NCBI GenBank assembly: GCA_028714075.1
Contig: JAQTMZ010000001.1
Span: 124,001 to 188,000 of the forward strand
Length of the DNA stretch: 64,000 bases
Direction of reading: 5' to 3'
From: Gallionella sp.
GTDB taxonomy: Bacteria > Pseudomonadota > Gammaproteobacteria > Burkholderiales > Gallionellaceae
The notes beneath the pieces are model-generated. The model saw nothing but the letters and a program-made list of their open reading frames with translations. It searched no databases and was not told where the DNA came from. A program made the translations under genes and the position numbers. Position 1 is the first letter of the stretch, and each line of letters starts with the position of its first letter. Positions 38,063-47,331 of the stretch are shown here, one piece after another.

Positions 38063-38551
38063 ATGCGTATATTATTGCTGTTGACCGTTGTGTTGCTGAC
38101 TGCCTGCGGCTTCCATCTGCGCGGACAGGCGGGGATGCCGTTCGAGACGTTATATCTGGATGCGGCCAACCCCGGCACACCGTTCATCGCCGATCTGCGC
38201 CGCAACCTGGAAGCCAACAAGGTCCGCTTTGTAAACTCTGCCGAAAAGGCCGATGTGGTGCTCAACATCGTCAGCGAGGTTCCCGAGAAGCAAATCCTTA
38301 CGCTCGGCGGTAGCGGGCGCGTGAATGAGTTCCTGTTGCGCTACCGCGTTTCGTTGCGTGCCTACGACCTCAAGGGGCGGGAATGGATACCCGCCGAGGA
38401 AATGGCGTTGCGCCGCGATTACATTTATGACGACACCAAGGTTCTTGCCAAGGAAGCCGAGGAAGCGCAGCTCTACAACAGCATGATTTCCGACATGGTG
38501 CAGCAAGTCGTGCGCCGCCTGAGCCGCGCCAAACCTCAGTTACCGCAATAG
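38063..38551 (+). CDS. lptE: LPS-assembly lipoprotein LptE
   Basis: A 162-residue outer-membrane lipoprotein that plugs and assists the LptD translocon for lipopolysaccharide. The signal peptide ends in a lipobox LLTACGFHLRG, with Cys at about residue 14. FHLRG directly after the cysteine is typical of LptE/RlpB. The rest is a mixed alpha/beta domain, ending with a helical segment (YNSMISDMVQQVVRRLSRA). It is followed at 8 bases by holA, supporting the assignment. Confidence 0.92.
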   Translation: MRILLLLTVVLLTACGFHLRGQAGMPFETLYLDAANPGTPFIADLRRNLEANKVRFVNSAEKADVVLNIVSEVPEKQILTLGGSGRVNEFLLRYRVSLRAYDLKGREWIPAEEMALRRDYIYDDTKVLAKEAEEAQLYNSMISDMVQQVVRRLSRAKPQLPQ

Positions 38552-38559
38552 GCCACACC

Positions 38560-39561
38560 ATGCCGATCAGCAGCGACGACCTGCCGCGCCATCTCGCCTC
38601 CGGCCTCAAGCCGCTGTATGTGGTGTATGGCGACGCGCTGCTGCTGGCGGTCGAGGCGGCGGACAGCATCCGTGCGGCGGCGCGTGCCGCCGGGTATTCC
38701 GAGCGCGAGACGTTCATCGCCGAACAGCATTTCAAATGGAGCGAGTTGCGCAACAGCGCGCAAAGCCTTTCACTGTTTGCCGAGCGCAAGGTCATCGACC
38801 TGCGCATTCCGTCCGGAAAACCCGGCACGGAAGGCGGGCAGGCGTTGCAGGATTATGTCGCCAATTTGAGCGGCGATATACTCACGCTGATTTCCTTGCC
38901 CAAACTCGACAAGACCGCGCAGAAAAGCCAGTGGTTTGGCGCATTGGAGCGGCACGGCGTGATGGTTTCCGCCGACGATATTCCGCGCAATGCGCTGCCG
39001 CGCTGGATTGCGGGGCGCATGAAACGGCAGGAGCTGAGCGCCGACGAGGCCACGCTGGAATTCCTCGCCGACCGTTGCGAAGGCAACCTGCTCGCGGCGT
39101 TCCAGGAAATCCAGAAACTCGCGCTGCTGTTCCCGGCCGGGCAGGTGTCTTTCGAACAGGTCAAGGATGCGGTGATGGATGTGGCGCGCTACGATATTTA
39201 CAAGCTCACCGAAGCGATGCTGAACGGCAATGCGACGCGTTTTGCGCGCATTCTCGACGGCCTGCGCGCCGAGGGTACCGCCACCGTGTTGGTGCTGTGG
39301 GCCATCAGCGAAGAGATACGCAAGCTGGGCAAGGTGCTGCAAGCCATGCAGCGCGGCAGCAACCTGAATACCGCCGTCCGCGATGCGCGCATTTGGGGTG
39401 CCAGCGTGGGCCTGGTGGAAAATGCCGCGCGCCGCCTGAAGTTTCCGCATATTGAGCGCGCCATGCAGCAGGCCGCGCGGCTGGACAAAACCATCAAGGG
39501 CCTGCGCAAGGGCGATGTGTGGGATGAATTGTTGCAACTCGGGTTGCGCTTCGCCAAATGA
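38560..39561 (+). CDS. holA: DNA polymerase III, delta subunit
   Basis: A 333-residue clamp-loader subunit that opens the beta clamp. The N-terminal LKPLYVVYGDALLLAVEAAD, the FAERKVIDLRIPSGKPG strand and the central RWIAGRMKRQELSADEATLEFLADRCEGNLL region match the HolA family. So does the C-terminal helical collar domain (VLWAISEEIRKLGKV). It overlaps cutA by four bases (ATGA) and follows lptE, as in many proteobacteria. Confidence 0.92.
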   Translation: MPISSDDLPRHLASGLKPLYVVYGDALLLAVEAADSIRAAARAAGYSERETFIAEQHFKWSELRNSAQSLSLFAERKVIDLRIPSGKPGTEGGQALQDYVANLSGDILTLISLPKLDKTAQKSQWFGALERHGVMVSADDIPRNALPRWIAGRMKRQELSADEATLEFLADRCEGNLLAAFQEIQKLALLFPAGQVSFEQVKDAVMDVARYDIYKLTEAMLNGNATRFARILDGLRAEGTATVLVLWAISEEIRKLGKVLQAMQRGSNLNTAVRDARIWGASVGLVENAARRLKFPHIERAMQQAARLDKTIKGLRKGDVWDELLQLGLRFAK

Positions 39562-39887
39562 ACGATATTTTGTTAGTCATCACCAATCTGCCGGATGCGC
39601 AAGCTGCGGCGAAGCTTGCGCAGCAGCTAATCGGGGCGCGCGCTGCGGCTTGTGTGAACCAGCTCGCCCCCTGCGTTTCGACTTACCGCTGGCAGGGCAA
39701 CATCGAAACCGCCACCGAGGTGCCGCTGCTGATCAAAACCACGCAGGCCGCTTATCCGCGCCTCGAACAACTGATACGTGCGGCGCACCCTTACGAACTT
39801 CCCGAAATCATTGCTGTCCCTGTAACGGCGGGTTTGCCCGCTTATATGGACTGGGTCAGCCAGGAAACCAGCCTTCTCAAGGAATAA
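39558..39887 (+). CDS. cutA: Divalent-cation tolerance protein CutA
   Basis: A 109-residue protein of the trimeric CutA1 family. It begins ILLVITNLPDAQAAAKLAQQL and contains the conserved RAAACVNQL, YRWQGNIETATEVPLLIKT and HPYELPEIIAVPV motifs. It is linked to copper and cation tolerance and, in other bacteria, to DsbD-dependent cytochrome assembly. Its position directly before dsbD (3-base gap) supports that link. Confidence 0.95.
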   Translation: MNDILLVITNLPDAQAAAKLAQQLIGARAAACVNQLAPCVSTYRWQGNIETATEVPLLIKTTQAAYPRLEQLIRAAHPYELPEIIAVPVTAGLPAYMDWVSQETSLLKE

Positions 39888-39890
39888 CCG

Positions 39891-41735
39891 ATGCGCTCTG
39901 TACTGCTCCTGTTGCTCTGTTTTATGGCGCCCGCCGCAAATGCGGATGGCCTGCTGGAACGCCTGCCCAGCCTGGGGGGCAGCAAGCAGCCCAGCTTCCT
40001 GCCGCCGGACAAGGCTTTTGGTTTGCAGGTTACGGCGCGCGACGCGCATACCCTGCAAGCCAACTTCAGCGTGACTCCCGGCTACTATTTGTATCGCAAC
40101 AAAGTCAGTTTTGCGAGCAAGGACGGTTCGGCCAAAATCGCGGCGGTGGTCTTGCCCAAAGGCGAGATGAAACATGATCCCAATTTTGGCGACATCGAGG
40201 TGTTTCACCGCTCGTTTCAGGCCGAAATCACTCTGGCCAGGCCGCGCAGCGAAGCTGCCAACATCACGCTGAATGCCGTCTTCCAAGGCTGTAGCGAAGA
40301 GGGTTTGTGTTATCCGCCTATCGACAAAGTGGTGCAGGTCAATCTGCCGGATGCCAAAACCGGCTTGCGCACAGCGCCGGTACCGCTGCTGTCCGAGGCG
40401 CCGCCCCCGTCGGCCATCACGCCGCTGCCAGCCGCCCCCGACACTGAAAACGCCCAGATCGCCCGCCTGTTCAAGAGCGGCAGTTTCTGGCTGATCGTCT
40501 CGTTCTTCTTTGGCGCGGGCCTGTTGCTTGCGCTCACGCCCTGCGTGTTTCCGATGATTCCCATCCTGTCCGGCATCATCGTCGGGCGCGGCCACAAAAT
40601 CACCCGGATGCATGCCTTCGCCCTGTCGCTGGCCTATGTGCTGGGCATGGCGATCACTTATGCCGCCGCCGGGGTGGCGGCGGGGTTTTCCGGCAACCTG
40701 ATTTCCAACGCGCTGCAAACCCCCTGGGTGCTGGGCAGCTTTTCCGCCTTGTTTGTGCTGCTGTCGCTGTCCATGTTCGGTTTTTACGAGTTCCAGATGC
40801 CGGCGGCGTTGCAAAGCAAACTGACCGACACCAGCAACCGCCTGCACGGCGGGCACCTGTCCGGCGTGTTCGTGATGGGCGCGCTGTCCGCCATCATCAT
40901 GGGGCCGTGCGTGGCCGCACCGCTGGCCGGTGCGTTGCTGTACATCGGCCAGACGCACGATGCCGTGCTGGGCGGGGTCGCGCTGTTCGCGCTGGCGCTG
41001 GGCATGGGCGCGCCGCTGCTGCTGATCGGCACCTCGGCAGGCGTATTGCTGCCCAAGGCAGGCGCATGGATGGAGGCGGTCAAACGCTTCTTCGGCGTGA
41101 TGCTGCTGGCTTTGGCGATCTGGATCATCCAGCCGCTGCTGCCGGTCAATGTGCAAATGCTGCTGTGGGCGGCGCTGCTGATTTTTTCGGGGATTTACCT
41201 GCACGCGCTGGATGCCTTGCCGCATAACGCCAGCGGCTGGCACAAGCTGTTCAAGGGCGTCGGCCTGCTCGCCCTGCTGCTGGGGGTGGCTTACCTGATC
41301 GGCGCGCTGTCCGGCGCGCGCGACATCCTGCGCCCGCTCGGCAATATCGGCCGCGCCGAAGCGCAGGCTCCGGCCACGCTGCAATTTTCCCGCGTCAAAA
41401 GCCTTGCAGAACTCGAACAGCGCCTGGCACAGGCGCGCGGGCAGCCCGTCATGCTGGATTTCTATGCCGACTGGTGCATCTCCTGCAAGGAAATGGAGCG
41501 TTTCACTTTCGCCAACGCAGCCGTGCAAGCCAAACTCAAGCCGGTGTTGCTGTTGCAAGCCGATGTGACCGCGTACAATGAAACCGACAAAATCATGCTG
41601 CAACGCTATGGGCTGTTCGGCCCGCCCGCCATCCTGTTTTTCGATGGGCAGGGCAAAGAGTTGGGGGATTTTCGCGTGACAGGCTATCAGGATGCAGCGC
41701 AGTTTTTGCAGTCGCTGCAAGCTGCTGGAATTTAA
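39891..41735 (+). CDS. dsbD: Thiol:disulfide interchange protein DsbD
   Basis: A 614-residue three-part protein moving reducing power from cytoplasmic thioredoxin to the periplasm. A signal peptide is followed by an immunoglobulin-like domain with the cysteine pair in GCSEEGLCYPP (about residues 127-137). The core has eight transmembrane helices with Cys in LTPCVFPM and MGPCVAAPL. The C-terminal thioredoxin domain carries DFYADWCISCKEM. It serves disulfide isomerases and c-type cytochrome maturation. Confidence 0.95.
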   Translation: MRSVLLLLLCFMAPAANADGLLERLPSLGGSKQPSFLPPDKAFGLQVTARDAHTLQANFSVTPGYYLYRNKVSFASKDGSAKIAAVVLPKGEMKHDPNFGDIEVFHRSFQAEITLARPRSEAANITLNAVFQGCSEEGLCYPPIDKVVQVNLPDAKTGLRTAPVPLLSEAPPPSAITPLPAAPDTENAQIARLFKSGSFWLIVSFFFGAGLLLALTPCVFPMIPILSGIIVGRGHKITRMHAFALSLAYVLGMAITYAAAGVAAGFSGNLISNALQTPWVLGSFSALFVLLSLSMFGFYEFQMPAALQSKLTDTSNRLHGGHLSGVFVMGALSAIIMGPCVAAPLAGALLYIGQTHDAVLGGVALFALALGMGAPLLLIGTSAGVLLPKAGAWMEAVKRFFGVMLLALAIWIIQPLLPVNVQMLLWAALLIFSGIYLHALDALPHNASGWHKLFKGVGLLALLLGVAYLIGALSGARDILRPLGNIGRAEAQAPATLQFSRVKSLAELEQRLAQARGQPVMLDFYADWCISCKEMERFTFANAAVQAKLKPVLLLQADVTAYNETDKIMLQRYGLFGPPAILFFDGQGKELGDFRVTGYQDAAQFLQSLQAAGI

Positions 41736-41799
41736 GGTTTTTTGTTTAACTTCGTCAAACCACTAGACATTTCATCCCAATTTGCGGCAAACTGCGCGT

Positions 41800-42279
41800 A
41801 TGAAAACGAGTCAAGCCGCAAAAACTGGCCAAGCAAGCTCCGTAAAAAATATTCTTGTATTGCATGGCCCCAACCTGAATCTGCTCGGTAGTCGTGAGCC
41901 GGATGTGTATGGGCGCGTCACGTTAGACGAAATTAATGCACGTTTGACGAAGTTGGCGGGTGCGAATGGCGCAAGCCTGTCCTGCTTCCAGAGCAATGCC
42001 GAAGCGGCACTGGTGGATCGGGTGCAGCAGGCGCGTGCCGATGGCACGCAGTTCATCGTCATCAATCCCGCTGCTTTTACCCACACCAGCGTGTCTTTGC
42101 GCGACGCGCTGGCGGCAGTGGCCATCCCGTTCGTGGAAGTGCACCTTTCCAATGTGTTCGCGCGGGAAGCGTTCCGCAAGGAGTCGTTTTTTTCCGATCT
42201 CGCCGTTGGCGTAATCAGCGGCCTTGGTGCGGCGGGCTATGAATTTGCCGTGCAATTCGCCTTAAACTATAAAAATTAA
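41800..42279 (+). CDS. aroQ: 3-dehydroquinate dehydratase, type II
   Basis: A 159-residue shikimate-pathway enzyme. The motif [21 protein letters not shown] is the family N-terminal signature, [15 protein letters not shown] and [17 protein letters not shown] give the active-site loop, and [16 protein letters not shown] carries the catalytic His. The start at 41800 adds about 17 residues before the usual N-terminus; no nearer ATG exists. It is followed after 18 bases by accB, a common proteobacterial order. Confidence 0.95.
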   Translation: MKTSQAAKTGQASSVKNILVLHGPNLNLLGSREPDVYGRVTLDEINARLTKLAGANGASLSCFQSNAEAALVDRVQQARADGTQFIVINPAAFTHTSVSLRDALAAVAIPFVEVHLSNVFAREAFRKESFFSDLAVGVISGLGAAGYEFAVQFALNYKN

Positions 42280-42297
42280 GCTTTAAAGGAGGATGTT

Positions 42298-42747
42298 ATG
42301 GATTTACGTAAACTCAAGACCCTTATTGAGTTGGTGGAAAGCTCCGGCATTGCCGAGCTGGAAATCAGCGAGGGCGAAGAACGCGTTCGCATCACACGCA
42401 CCGCCGCATCCGTGTCGCAAGCCTATGCGCCTGCCCAGCAACAGCCCATCGTCGCTGCTGTAGCACCACAAGCCGCCGCACCGGCGGAACCTGCCAAACC
42501 TGCAATAGCGGAAGGTCATGTGGTGAAATCGCCGATGGTCGGCACGTTCTACCGCTCGGCCTCGCCGGGTTCCAAGTCATTTGTGGATGTCGGTCAATCC
42601 GTAAACAGCGGCGACACTTTGTGCATCATCGAGGCCATGAAGCTGCTGAACGAAATCGAGGCGGACCAAAGCGGCGTCATCAAAGCCATCCTGGTAGAGA
42701 ACGGCCAACCCGTGGAGTTCGGGCAACCGTTATTTGTCATCGGTTGA
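42298..42747 (+). CDS. accB: Biotin carboxyl carrier protein of acetyl-CoA carboxylase
   Basis: A 149-residue protein. The N-terminal helical part ([20 protein letters not shown]) leads to an Ala/Pro-rich linker at about residues 45-75 and a biotinyl domain. The biotin-accepting Lys is in [14 protein letters not shown] strong ribosome site (AAAGGAGG) precedes the start. It forms the fatty-acid-synthesis carboxylase with AccC, encoded 25 bases downstream. Confidence 0.96.
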   Translation: MDLRKLKTLIELVESSGIAELEISEGEERVRITRTAASVSQAYAPAQQQPIVAAVAPQAAAPAEPAKPAIAEGHVVKSPMVGTFYRSASPGSKSFVDVGQSVNSGDTLCIIEAMKLLNEIEADQSGVIKAILVENGQPVEFGQPLFVIG

Positions 42748-42772
42748 TCCTGCAATTCGGAGTAAACAATAA

Positions 42773-44128
42773 ATGTTTGAAAAAATCCTGATCGCGAACC
42801 GCGGCGAGATAGCTCTCCGCATTCAGCGCGCTTGCCGCGAAATGGGCATCAAGACCGTCGTGGTGCATTCCGAGGCGGATGCCGATGCCAAGTATGTGAA
42901 GCTGGCCGATGAGTCGGTTTGCATCGGCCCGGCGCCGTCTGCACAAAGCTACCTGAACATCCCCGCCATCATCAGCGCGGCGGAAGTCACCGACGCGCAA
43001 GCGATCCATCCCGGTTACGGCTTCCTGTCCGAGAACGCCGATTTCTCCGAGCGTGTCGAGAAATGCGGTTTCGTGTTCATCGGCCCGCGCGCCGAAACCA
43101 TCCGTTTGATGGGCGACAAGGTGAGCGCCAAGATCGCGATGAAAAAAGCCGGCGTGCCCTGCGTGCCGGGCGTGGAAGGCGCGTTGCCGGACAACCCCGC
43201 CGAGATCATCAAGATCGCGCGCAGCATCGGCTACCCGGTCATCATCAAGGCGTCGGGCGGCGGCGGCGGGCGCGGCATGCGCGTGGTGCATACCGAAGCG
43301 GCGTTGCTCAATGCGGTCACCATGACCAAAACCGAGGCGCAGGCCGCCTTCAACAATCCCATGGTATACATGGAAAAGTTTCTGGAGAACCCGCGCCACG
43401 TCGAATTTCAGGTGCTGGCCGACCAGCATGGCAACGCGGTTTATTTGGGCGAACGCGATTGTTCGATGCAGCGCCGCCATCAGAAGATCATCGAGGAAGC
43501 GCCTGCGCCGCTGCTCAATTCGCGCCTGCGCAACAAGATCGGCGAACGCTGTGCCGAAGCCTGCCGCAAGATCGGCTATCGCGGCGCGGGGACATTCGAG
43601 TTTCTGTATGAGAACGGCGAATTTTTCTTCATCGAAATGAATACCCGCGTGCAGGTGGAACACCCCGTCACGGAGATGATTACCGGCATCGACATCGTGC
43701 AGCAGCAGATCCGCATTGCCGCCGGCGAAAAGTTGCCATTCAAGCAGCGCGATATTCAATTCAAGGGGCATGCCATCGAATGCCGTATCAACGCCGAGCA
43801 CCCCTACAAATTTACTCCCTCCCCCGGATGCATTACTTCCTGGCACGCCCCGGGCGGCCCCGGTATCCGCGTGGATTCGCACGCCTACAATAATTACTTC
43901 GTGCCGCCGCATTACGATTCGATGATCGGCAAGATCATTGCCTACGGCGACACGCGCGACCAGGCCATGGCACGGATGCGCACCGCCTTGTCGGAGATGT
44001 GGGTAGAAGGCATCGAAACCAATATCGCGCTGCACCGCGAGTTGTTGCAGGACGCCGCCTTCATGCGCGGCGGCACCAACATTCATTATTTAGAGGAACG
44101 CCTCGCCGAGCGCACCAAGGGCAAGTAG
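42773..44128 (+). CDS. accC: Biotin carboxylase subunit of acetyl-CoA carboxylase
   Basis: A 451-residue ATP-grasp enzyme carboxylating the biotin of AccB. It starts [20 protein letters not shown]. The glycine-rich ATP loop is [14 protein letters not shown], then [27 protein letters not shown] and [17 protein letters not shown], the usual carboxylase signatures. The length matches the family (about 450). It is followed by a palindromic repeat and then prmA. Confidence 0.96.
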   Translation: MFEKILIANRGEIALRIQRACREMGIKTVVVHSEADADAKYVKLADESVCIGPAPSAQSYLNIPAIISAAEVTDAQAIHPGYGFLSENADFSERVEKCGFVFIGPRAETIRLMGDKVSAKIAMKKAGVPCVPGVEGALPDNPAEIIKIARSIGYPVIIKASGGGGGRGMRVVHTEAALLNAVTMTKTEAQAAFNNPMVYMEKFLENPRHVEFQVLADQHGNAVYLGERDCSMQRRHQKIIEEAPAPLLNSRLRNKIGERCAEACRKIGYRGAGTFEFLYENGEFFFIEMNTRVQVEHPVTEMITGIDIVQQQIRIAAGEKLPFKQRDIQFKGHAIECRINAEHPYKFTPSPGCITSWHAPGGPGIRVDSHAYNNYFVPPHYDSMIGKIIAYGDTRDQAMARMRTALSEMWVEGIETNIALHRELLQDAAFMRGGTNIHYLEERLAERTKGK

Positions 44129-44147
44129 CACAACTGCTGCGCTTGCT

Positions 44148-44223
44148 GATACTTCGTTAAAAAATGGCTCAAAATCCTCATTTACCACTTGTAAACTCCG
44201 GTTTTTCGCCATTTTTTGTCTCG
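44148..44223. repeat. Palindromic intergenic element (copy A) between accC and prmA
   Basis: A structure with conserved left flank GATACTTCGTT (44148-44158) and inner arms AAAAAATGGC (44159-44168) and GCCATTTTTT (44208-44217). A central ATTTAC/GTAAAC loop region and right flank TTGTCTCG (44216-44223) complete it. The flanks match those of the element at 49846-49927, though the inner arms differ. It could act as a terminator for accC; it also supplies the in-frame codons upstream of prmA, which are not coding. Confidence 0.65.
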
Positions 44224-44260
44224 TCTGAGCCGCGCTCGCGACGTTGTGCAGGACTATAAA

Positions 44261-45154
44261 ATGCCGTGGCTGACTCTCGCCGTTGACACCGATGCGGAAC
44301 ATGCCGAAGCATTGAGCGAAGCGCTGCTGGAACTCGGCGCGCTGTCGGTGGATTTGCTGGATGCCGATGCCGACACACCGGACGAGCAGGCAATTTTCGG
44401 TGAACCCGGCGAGCCGACGCCCGGCGTGTGGCAACACAACCGCGTCAGCGCGTTGTTCAACGACGATCAGGATGTGGCGGCAATCCTGCATCAAGCCGCT
44501 GCCAATATCGGCCTCAAGCAACTCCCCGAATACCGCATCGAAACCCTGGCCGATAACGACTGGGTGCGCCTCACCCAAGCGCAGTTCGAGCCGATCCGCA
44601 TCTCGCCGCGCCTGTGGATCGTACCGACCTGGCACACGCCTTCTGACCCGCAGGCGATCAACATCGTGCTCGATCCCGGCCTGGCATTCGGTACCGGCAG
44701 CCACCCCACCACGCGGCTGTGCCTGCGCTGGCTGGACGAACATTTGCAAGGCGGCGCAAGCGTGCTGGATTACGGCTGCGGTTCCGGCATCCTCGCGATC
44801 GCCGCGCTCAAACTGGGGGCTGCACGCGCCACCGGTGTTGATGTAGACTTGCAGGCAGTGACCGCCAGCCGCGACAATGCCATTGCAAATGGTGTCGTGA
44901 ATGTGCAGTTCTACCAGTCCGACAGTGCGCCACAAGGTCGCTACGATCTGGTGGTGGCGAATATCCTGACCAATCCGCTGCGCATGCTCGCCCCGTTGCT
45001 GGCGGATGCGACGCGGCAGGGCGGGCAAATCGTGCTGTCCGGCATACTTGAGGAGCAGGCGCAAGACGTGATGAATATCTACCGGCAATGGTTCGACATG
45101 AACGCTCCGGTTTTCGAGGAGGGCTGGTCATGCCTGTCCGGACGAAAGCGTTAA
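44261..45154 (+). CDS. prmA: Ribosomal protein L11 methyltransferase
   Basis: A 297-residue SAM-dependent methyltransferase. The N-terminal substrate domain starts PWLTLAVDTDAEHAEAL. The catalytic part has LAFGTGSHPTTRLCLRWL, SVLDYGCGSGILAIAALKLGA (SAM loop) and YDLVVANILTNPLRMLAP (NPPY-like NILTNP). The start at 44261 is preferred because the longer frame begins inside a palindromic repeat. It follows accC and precedes the zinc-ribbon gene, as in many betaproteobacteria. Confidence 0.93.
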   Translation: MPWLTLAVDTDAEHAEALSEALLELGALSVDLLDADADTPDEQAIFGEPGEPTPGVWQHNRVSALFNDDQDVAAILHQAAANIGLKQLPEYRIETLADNDWVRLTQAQFEPIRISPRLWIVPTWHTPSDPQAINIVLDPGLAFGTGSHPTTRLCLRWLDEHLQGGASVLDYGCGSGILAIAALKLGAARATGVDVDLQAVTASRDNAIANGVVNVQFYQSDSAPQGRYDLVVANILTNPLRMLAPLLADATRQGGQIVLSGILEEQAQDVMNIYRQWFDMNAPVFEEGWSCLSGRKR

Positions 45155-45188
45155 GATGAGCGGAAGTGCACTGGACGGAAGCGGCAGG

Positions 45189-46145
45189 ATGAGCGGAACC
45201 ACACTCTGCCCGCATTGCAACACGCGCTTCAAGGTTGACGAAGCGCAGTTGAAGTCGCACGAGGGCATGGTGCGCTGTGGGAGCTGCCTGCAAGCCTTTG
45301 ACGCACGCCCCGGCTTCATGCCTGAACAGCCCAGCCCGCAACTTGAATTGCCGATACTGGATGAGATGGTTGCGCCAGAACCGACCGCTGACGCGCCGCC
45401 TGCTGTCGAGGCTGTGCCGGCGGTTAAGGAAGAAAACGAAGCTGTTGAAAAAACCGGCTCGGACGAAGCGGTACAACCCGGCAATGAAGAAGCTGCGGAA
45501 ACAGGATCGCCGGAAATATTGCAGGACGACATACCGCACAACGATTCGCTGGATTTCAACCAGCAGGCTGTTGCTGCCGCTGAATCTGCCGCACCCCCCA
45601 AGACGCTGGCCGAACAAGTCGCCATCGTGCAGGACGAGAACGGCGACGAACCGCTACCCGAATACCGCCGCTGGCCCTGGGTGGTTGCGTCGGTTTTGCT
45701 CGTGCTGGTGCTGTTCGCGCAAGCCGTATACTTTTTTCGCGTTGACTTGGCCGCGCACCTGCCCGGCCTGAAACCCGCATTGGTCGGCTATTGCAAGCTG
45801 CTGCGCTGCAGCTTGCCGCTGCCGCAAAATACCAATCTGATGAGCATCGAGTCTTCCGATCTCGAAGCCGACTCCGCGCACGAAAACCGGGTTGTCCTGA
45901 ATGTCCTGCTGCGCAATCGCGCCGCCTACGCGCAAGCGTTCCCCAATTTGGAGCTCACGCTTAACGATACCCACGACAAGCCGCTGGCGCGCCGCACCTT
46001 TGTGCCGAAAGATTATCTGACCACGGCGGAAAATGAAAAAACCGGCCTGCCGCCCAATCAGGAGCTCAGCATCAAATTGCAACTCGGCACCACCGACCTC
46101 AAGCCGAGCGGATATCGCCTCGCGCTGCATTATCCGCGCCAGTAG
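45189..46145 (+). CDS. Zinc-ribbon and DUF3426 membrane protein
   Basis: A 318-residue protein. Residues 1-45 form an MJ0042-type zinc ribbon (LCPHCNTRF and MVRCGSCLQAF). A long acidic, low-complexity region covers about 50-155. A single membrane helix follows (WVVASVLLVLVLFAQAVYFF), then a DUF3426 domain (CKLLRCSLPLPQN, NVLLRNRAAYAQAFPNLELTL). The role is unknown; the gene regularly follows prmA in betaproteobacteria. The start at 45189 is the family position; an in-frame ATG at 45156 would add 11 residues. Its end is 6 bases from the convergent plsY. Confidence 0.85.
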   Translation: MSGTTLCPHCNTRFKVDEAQLKSHEGMVRCGSCLQAFDARPGFMPEQPSPQLELPILDEMVAPEPTADAPPAVEAVPAVKEENEAVEKTGSDEAVQPGNEEAAETGSPEILQDDIPHNDSLDFNQQAVAAAESAAPPKTLAEQVAIVQDENGDEPLPEYRRWPWVVASVLLVLVLFAQAVYFFRVDLAAHLPGLKPALVGYCKLLRCSLPLPQNTNLMSIESSDLEADSAHENRVVLNVLLRNRAAYAQAFPNLELTLNDTHDKPLARRTFVPKDYLTTAENEKTGLPPNQELSIKLQLGTTDLKPSGYRLALHYPRQ

Positions 46146-46151
46146 TACACT

Positions 46152-46760
46152 CTAAGCCGCGCTGCTCTTGCCGATCCGCGTCTCTTTGCCCTCGCGCAGG
46201 TTCTGGATATTTTTTTTGTGCCGCCAGATCAGCAGCAGCGAAATGGCGCTCGTTGCAAGTACCCACTCGAGCGGTAAGCCAAGCAGCGCCACATAAATCG
46301 GCGCGAAAGCGGCCGCGGTCAGGGCGGCCAGTGACGAGTAGCGGAACACCAGCGCCACCAATAACCAGGTCAGCAGCGCCAAAATACCCACGACAACGTT
46401 CAAACCGAGCAACACCCCCAGCGTCGTCGCCACCCCCTTGCCGCCCTTGAAGCGCAGGAATATCGGGAACAGGTGCCCGAGAAATACCGCCAGCGCCACC
46501 AGTGCGATCAGCGTTGCCCCCTGTGCGTCGCGCGTGGCGTAATGCATCGCCACGAACACCGCCACCCAGCCTTTCGCCAGATCGCCCAGCAGCGTTAGCA
46601 CCGCCGCCGCTTTCTTGCCGCTGCGCAGCACGTTGGTCGCGCCCGGATTGCCGGAACCGTAGCTGCGCGGATCGGGCAGGTTGAACAGCTTGCTCATCAA
46701 CACCGCGAACGAAACGGAGCCAATCAAGTACGCGGCAAATACAAAAATCAGGGTCGTCAT
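46152..46760 (-). CDS. plsY: Glycerol-3-phosphate acyltransferase PlsY
   Basis: A 202-residue membrane enzyme acylating glycerol-3-phosphate with acyl-phosphate, the first step in phospholipid synthesis. About five helices are visible. The family motifs are [32 protein letters not shown] and [18 protein letters not shown]. The C-terminal tail is short and charged. It is convergent with the zinc-ribbon gene and divergent from folB, from which it is separated by an inverted repeat. Confidence 0.95.
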   Translation of the reverse strand: MTTLIFVFAAYLIGSVSFAVLMSKLFNLPDPRSYGSGNPGATNVLRSGKKAAAVLTLLGDLAKGWVAVFVAMHYATRDAQGATLIALVALAVFLGHLFPIFLRFKGGKGVATTLGVLLGLNVVVGILALLTWLLVALVFRYSSLAALTAAAFAPIYVALLGLPLEWVLATSAISLLLIWRHKKNIQNLREGKETRIGKSSAA

Positions 46761-46844
46761 CTGAAATACCTTAAAATGCTAGCGGCGGATTTTACTTGAA
46801 TGCCCCAGAACCGCCAAAACAAACTATCGAAATCACCCCGCTCG

Positions 46845-46928
46845 CCCTTCGATACCTCAGGGTGAACGGGCATTCTAAACAAGATGCACGAGATTTCCGT
46901 TCGTGCTGAGGTATCGAAGCATGAACGG
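46845..46928. repeat. Inverted repeat (CCTGAGG/GAACGG family) upstream of folB
   Basis: A perfect 13-bp pair, TTCGATACCTCAG (46848-46860) and CTGAGGTATCGAA (46906-46918), sits in longer imperfect arms that include GTGAACGGG and CCGTTCGTG. A sister pair lies at 49232-49303, and a single related unit at 48252-48276. The upstream in-frame codons of folB fall inside it, which supports the later folB start. Confidence 0.8.
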
Positions 46929-46944
46929 CACAACAGGCTATCAC

Positions 46945-47301
46945 ATGGACATCATCTTCCTGAGCGAACTCAAGGTCACCACGTTGATCGGCATCTACGA
47001 ATGGGAAAAGCGCGTGCCGCAAACCCTGCAACTCGATCTCGACATCGCCCTGCCCGACAGCCGCGCGTGCCAGACCGACGACATCAAGGATGCGCTGGAT
47101 TACGCGGAAGTCGCGCAGCATATCCAGACCGTCTTGAGCGAGGGGCATTTCTCGCTGCTGGAATCGCTGGCTGAACACATCGCGCAGATCATCCTCAAGG
47201 ACTTCAACGCCCCGTGGGTCAAGGTTAGCGTGGCCAAGCTGCAGGCGATACGGAATTGCAAGATGGTGGGGGTTAGTATTGAGCGAGGGCAAAAGAAGTG
47301 A
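46945..47301 (+). CDS. folB: Dihydroneopterin aldolase
   Basis: A 118-residue folate-pathway enzyme. It starts IIFLSELKVTTLIGIYEWEK, followed by QTLQLDLDIALPDSRAC, DALDYAEVAQHI and SLLESLAEHIAQIIL, with catalytic Glu and Lys in IGIYEWE and VSVAKLQAI. The Met at 46945 matches family starts; a longer frame would run into the repeat. It is encoded next to plsY but divergently, a common bacterial pairing. Confidence 0.92.
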   Translation: MDIIFLSELKVTTLIGIYEWEKRVPQTLQLDLDIALPDSRACQTDDIKDALDYAEVAQHIQTVLSEGHFSLLESLAEHIAQIILKDFNAPWVKVSVAKLQAIRNCKMVGVSIERGQKK

Positions 47302-47331
47302 TGCTATCCAAATCACTTTGTGCCTGAATTA

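Noticed and set aside
39627..41720. A 697-codon open frame antisense to dsbD
   Set aside because: Its Gln/His/Arg-rich composition is typical of a reverse-frame artefact, and dsbD on the other strand has all its catalytic motifs.
46903..46944. Extended start for folB
   Set aside because: The extra codons fall partly inside an inverted repeat, and the usual family N-terminus begins at 46945.
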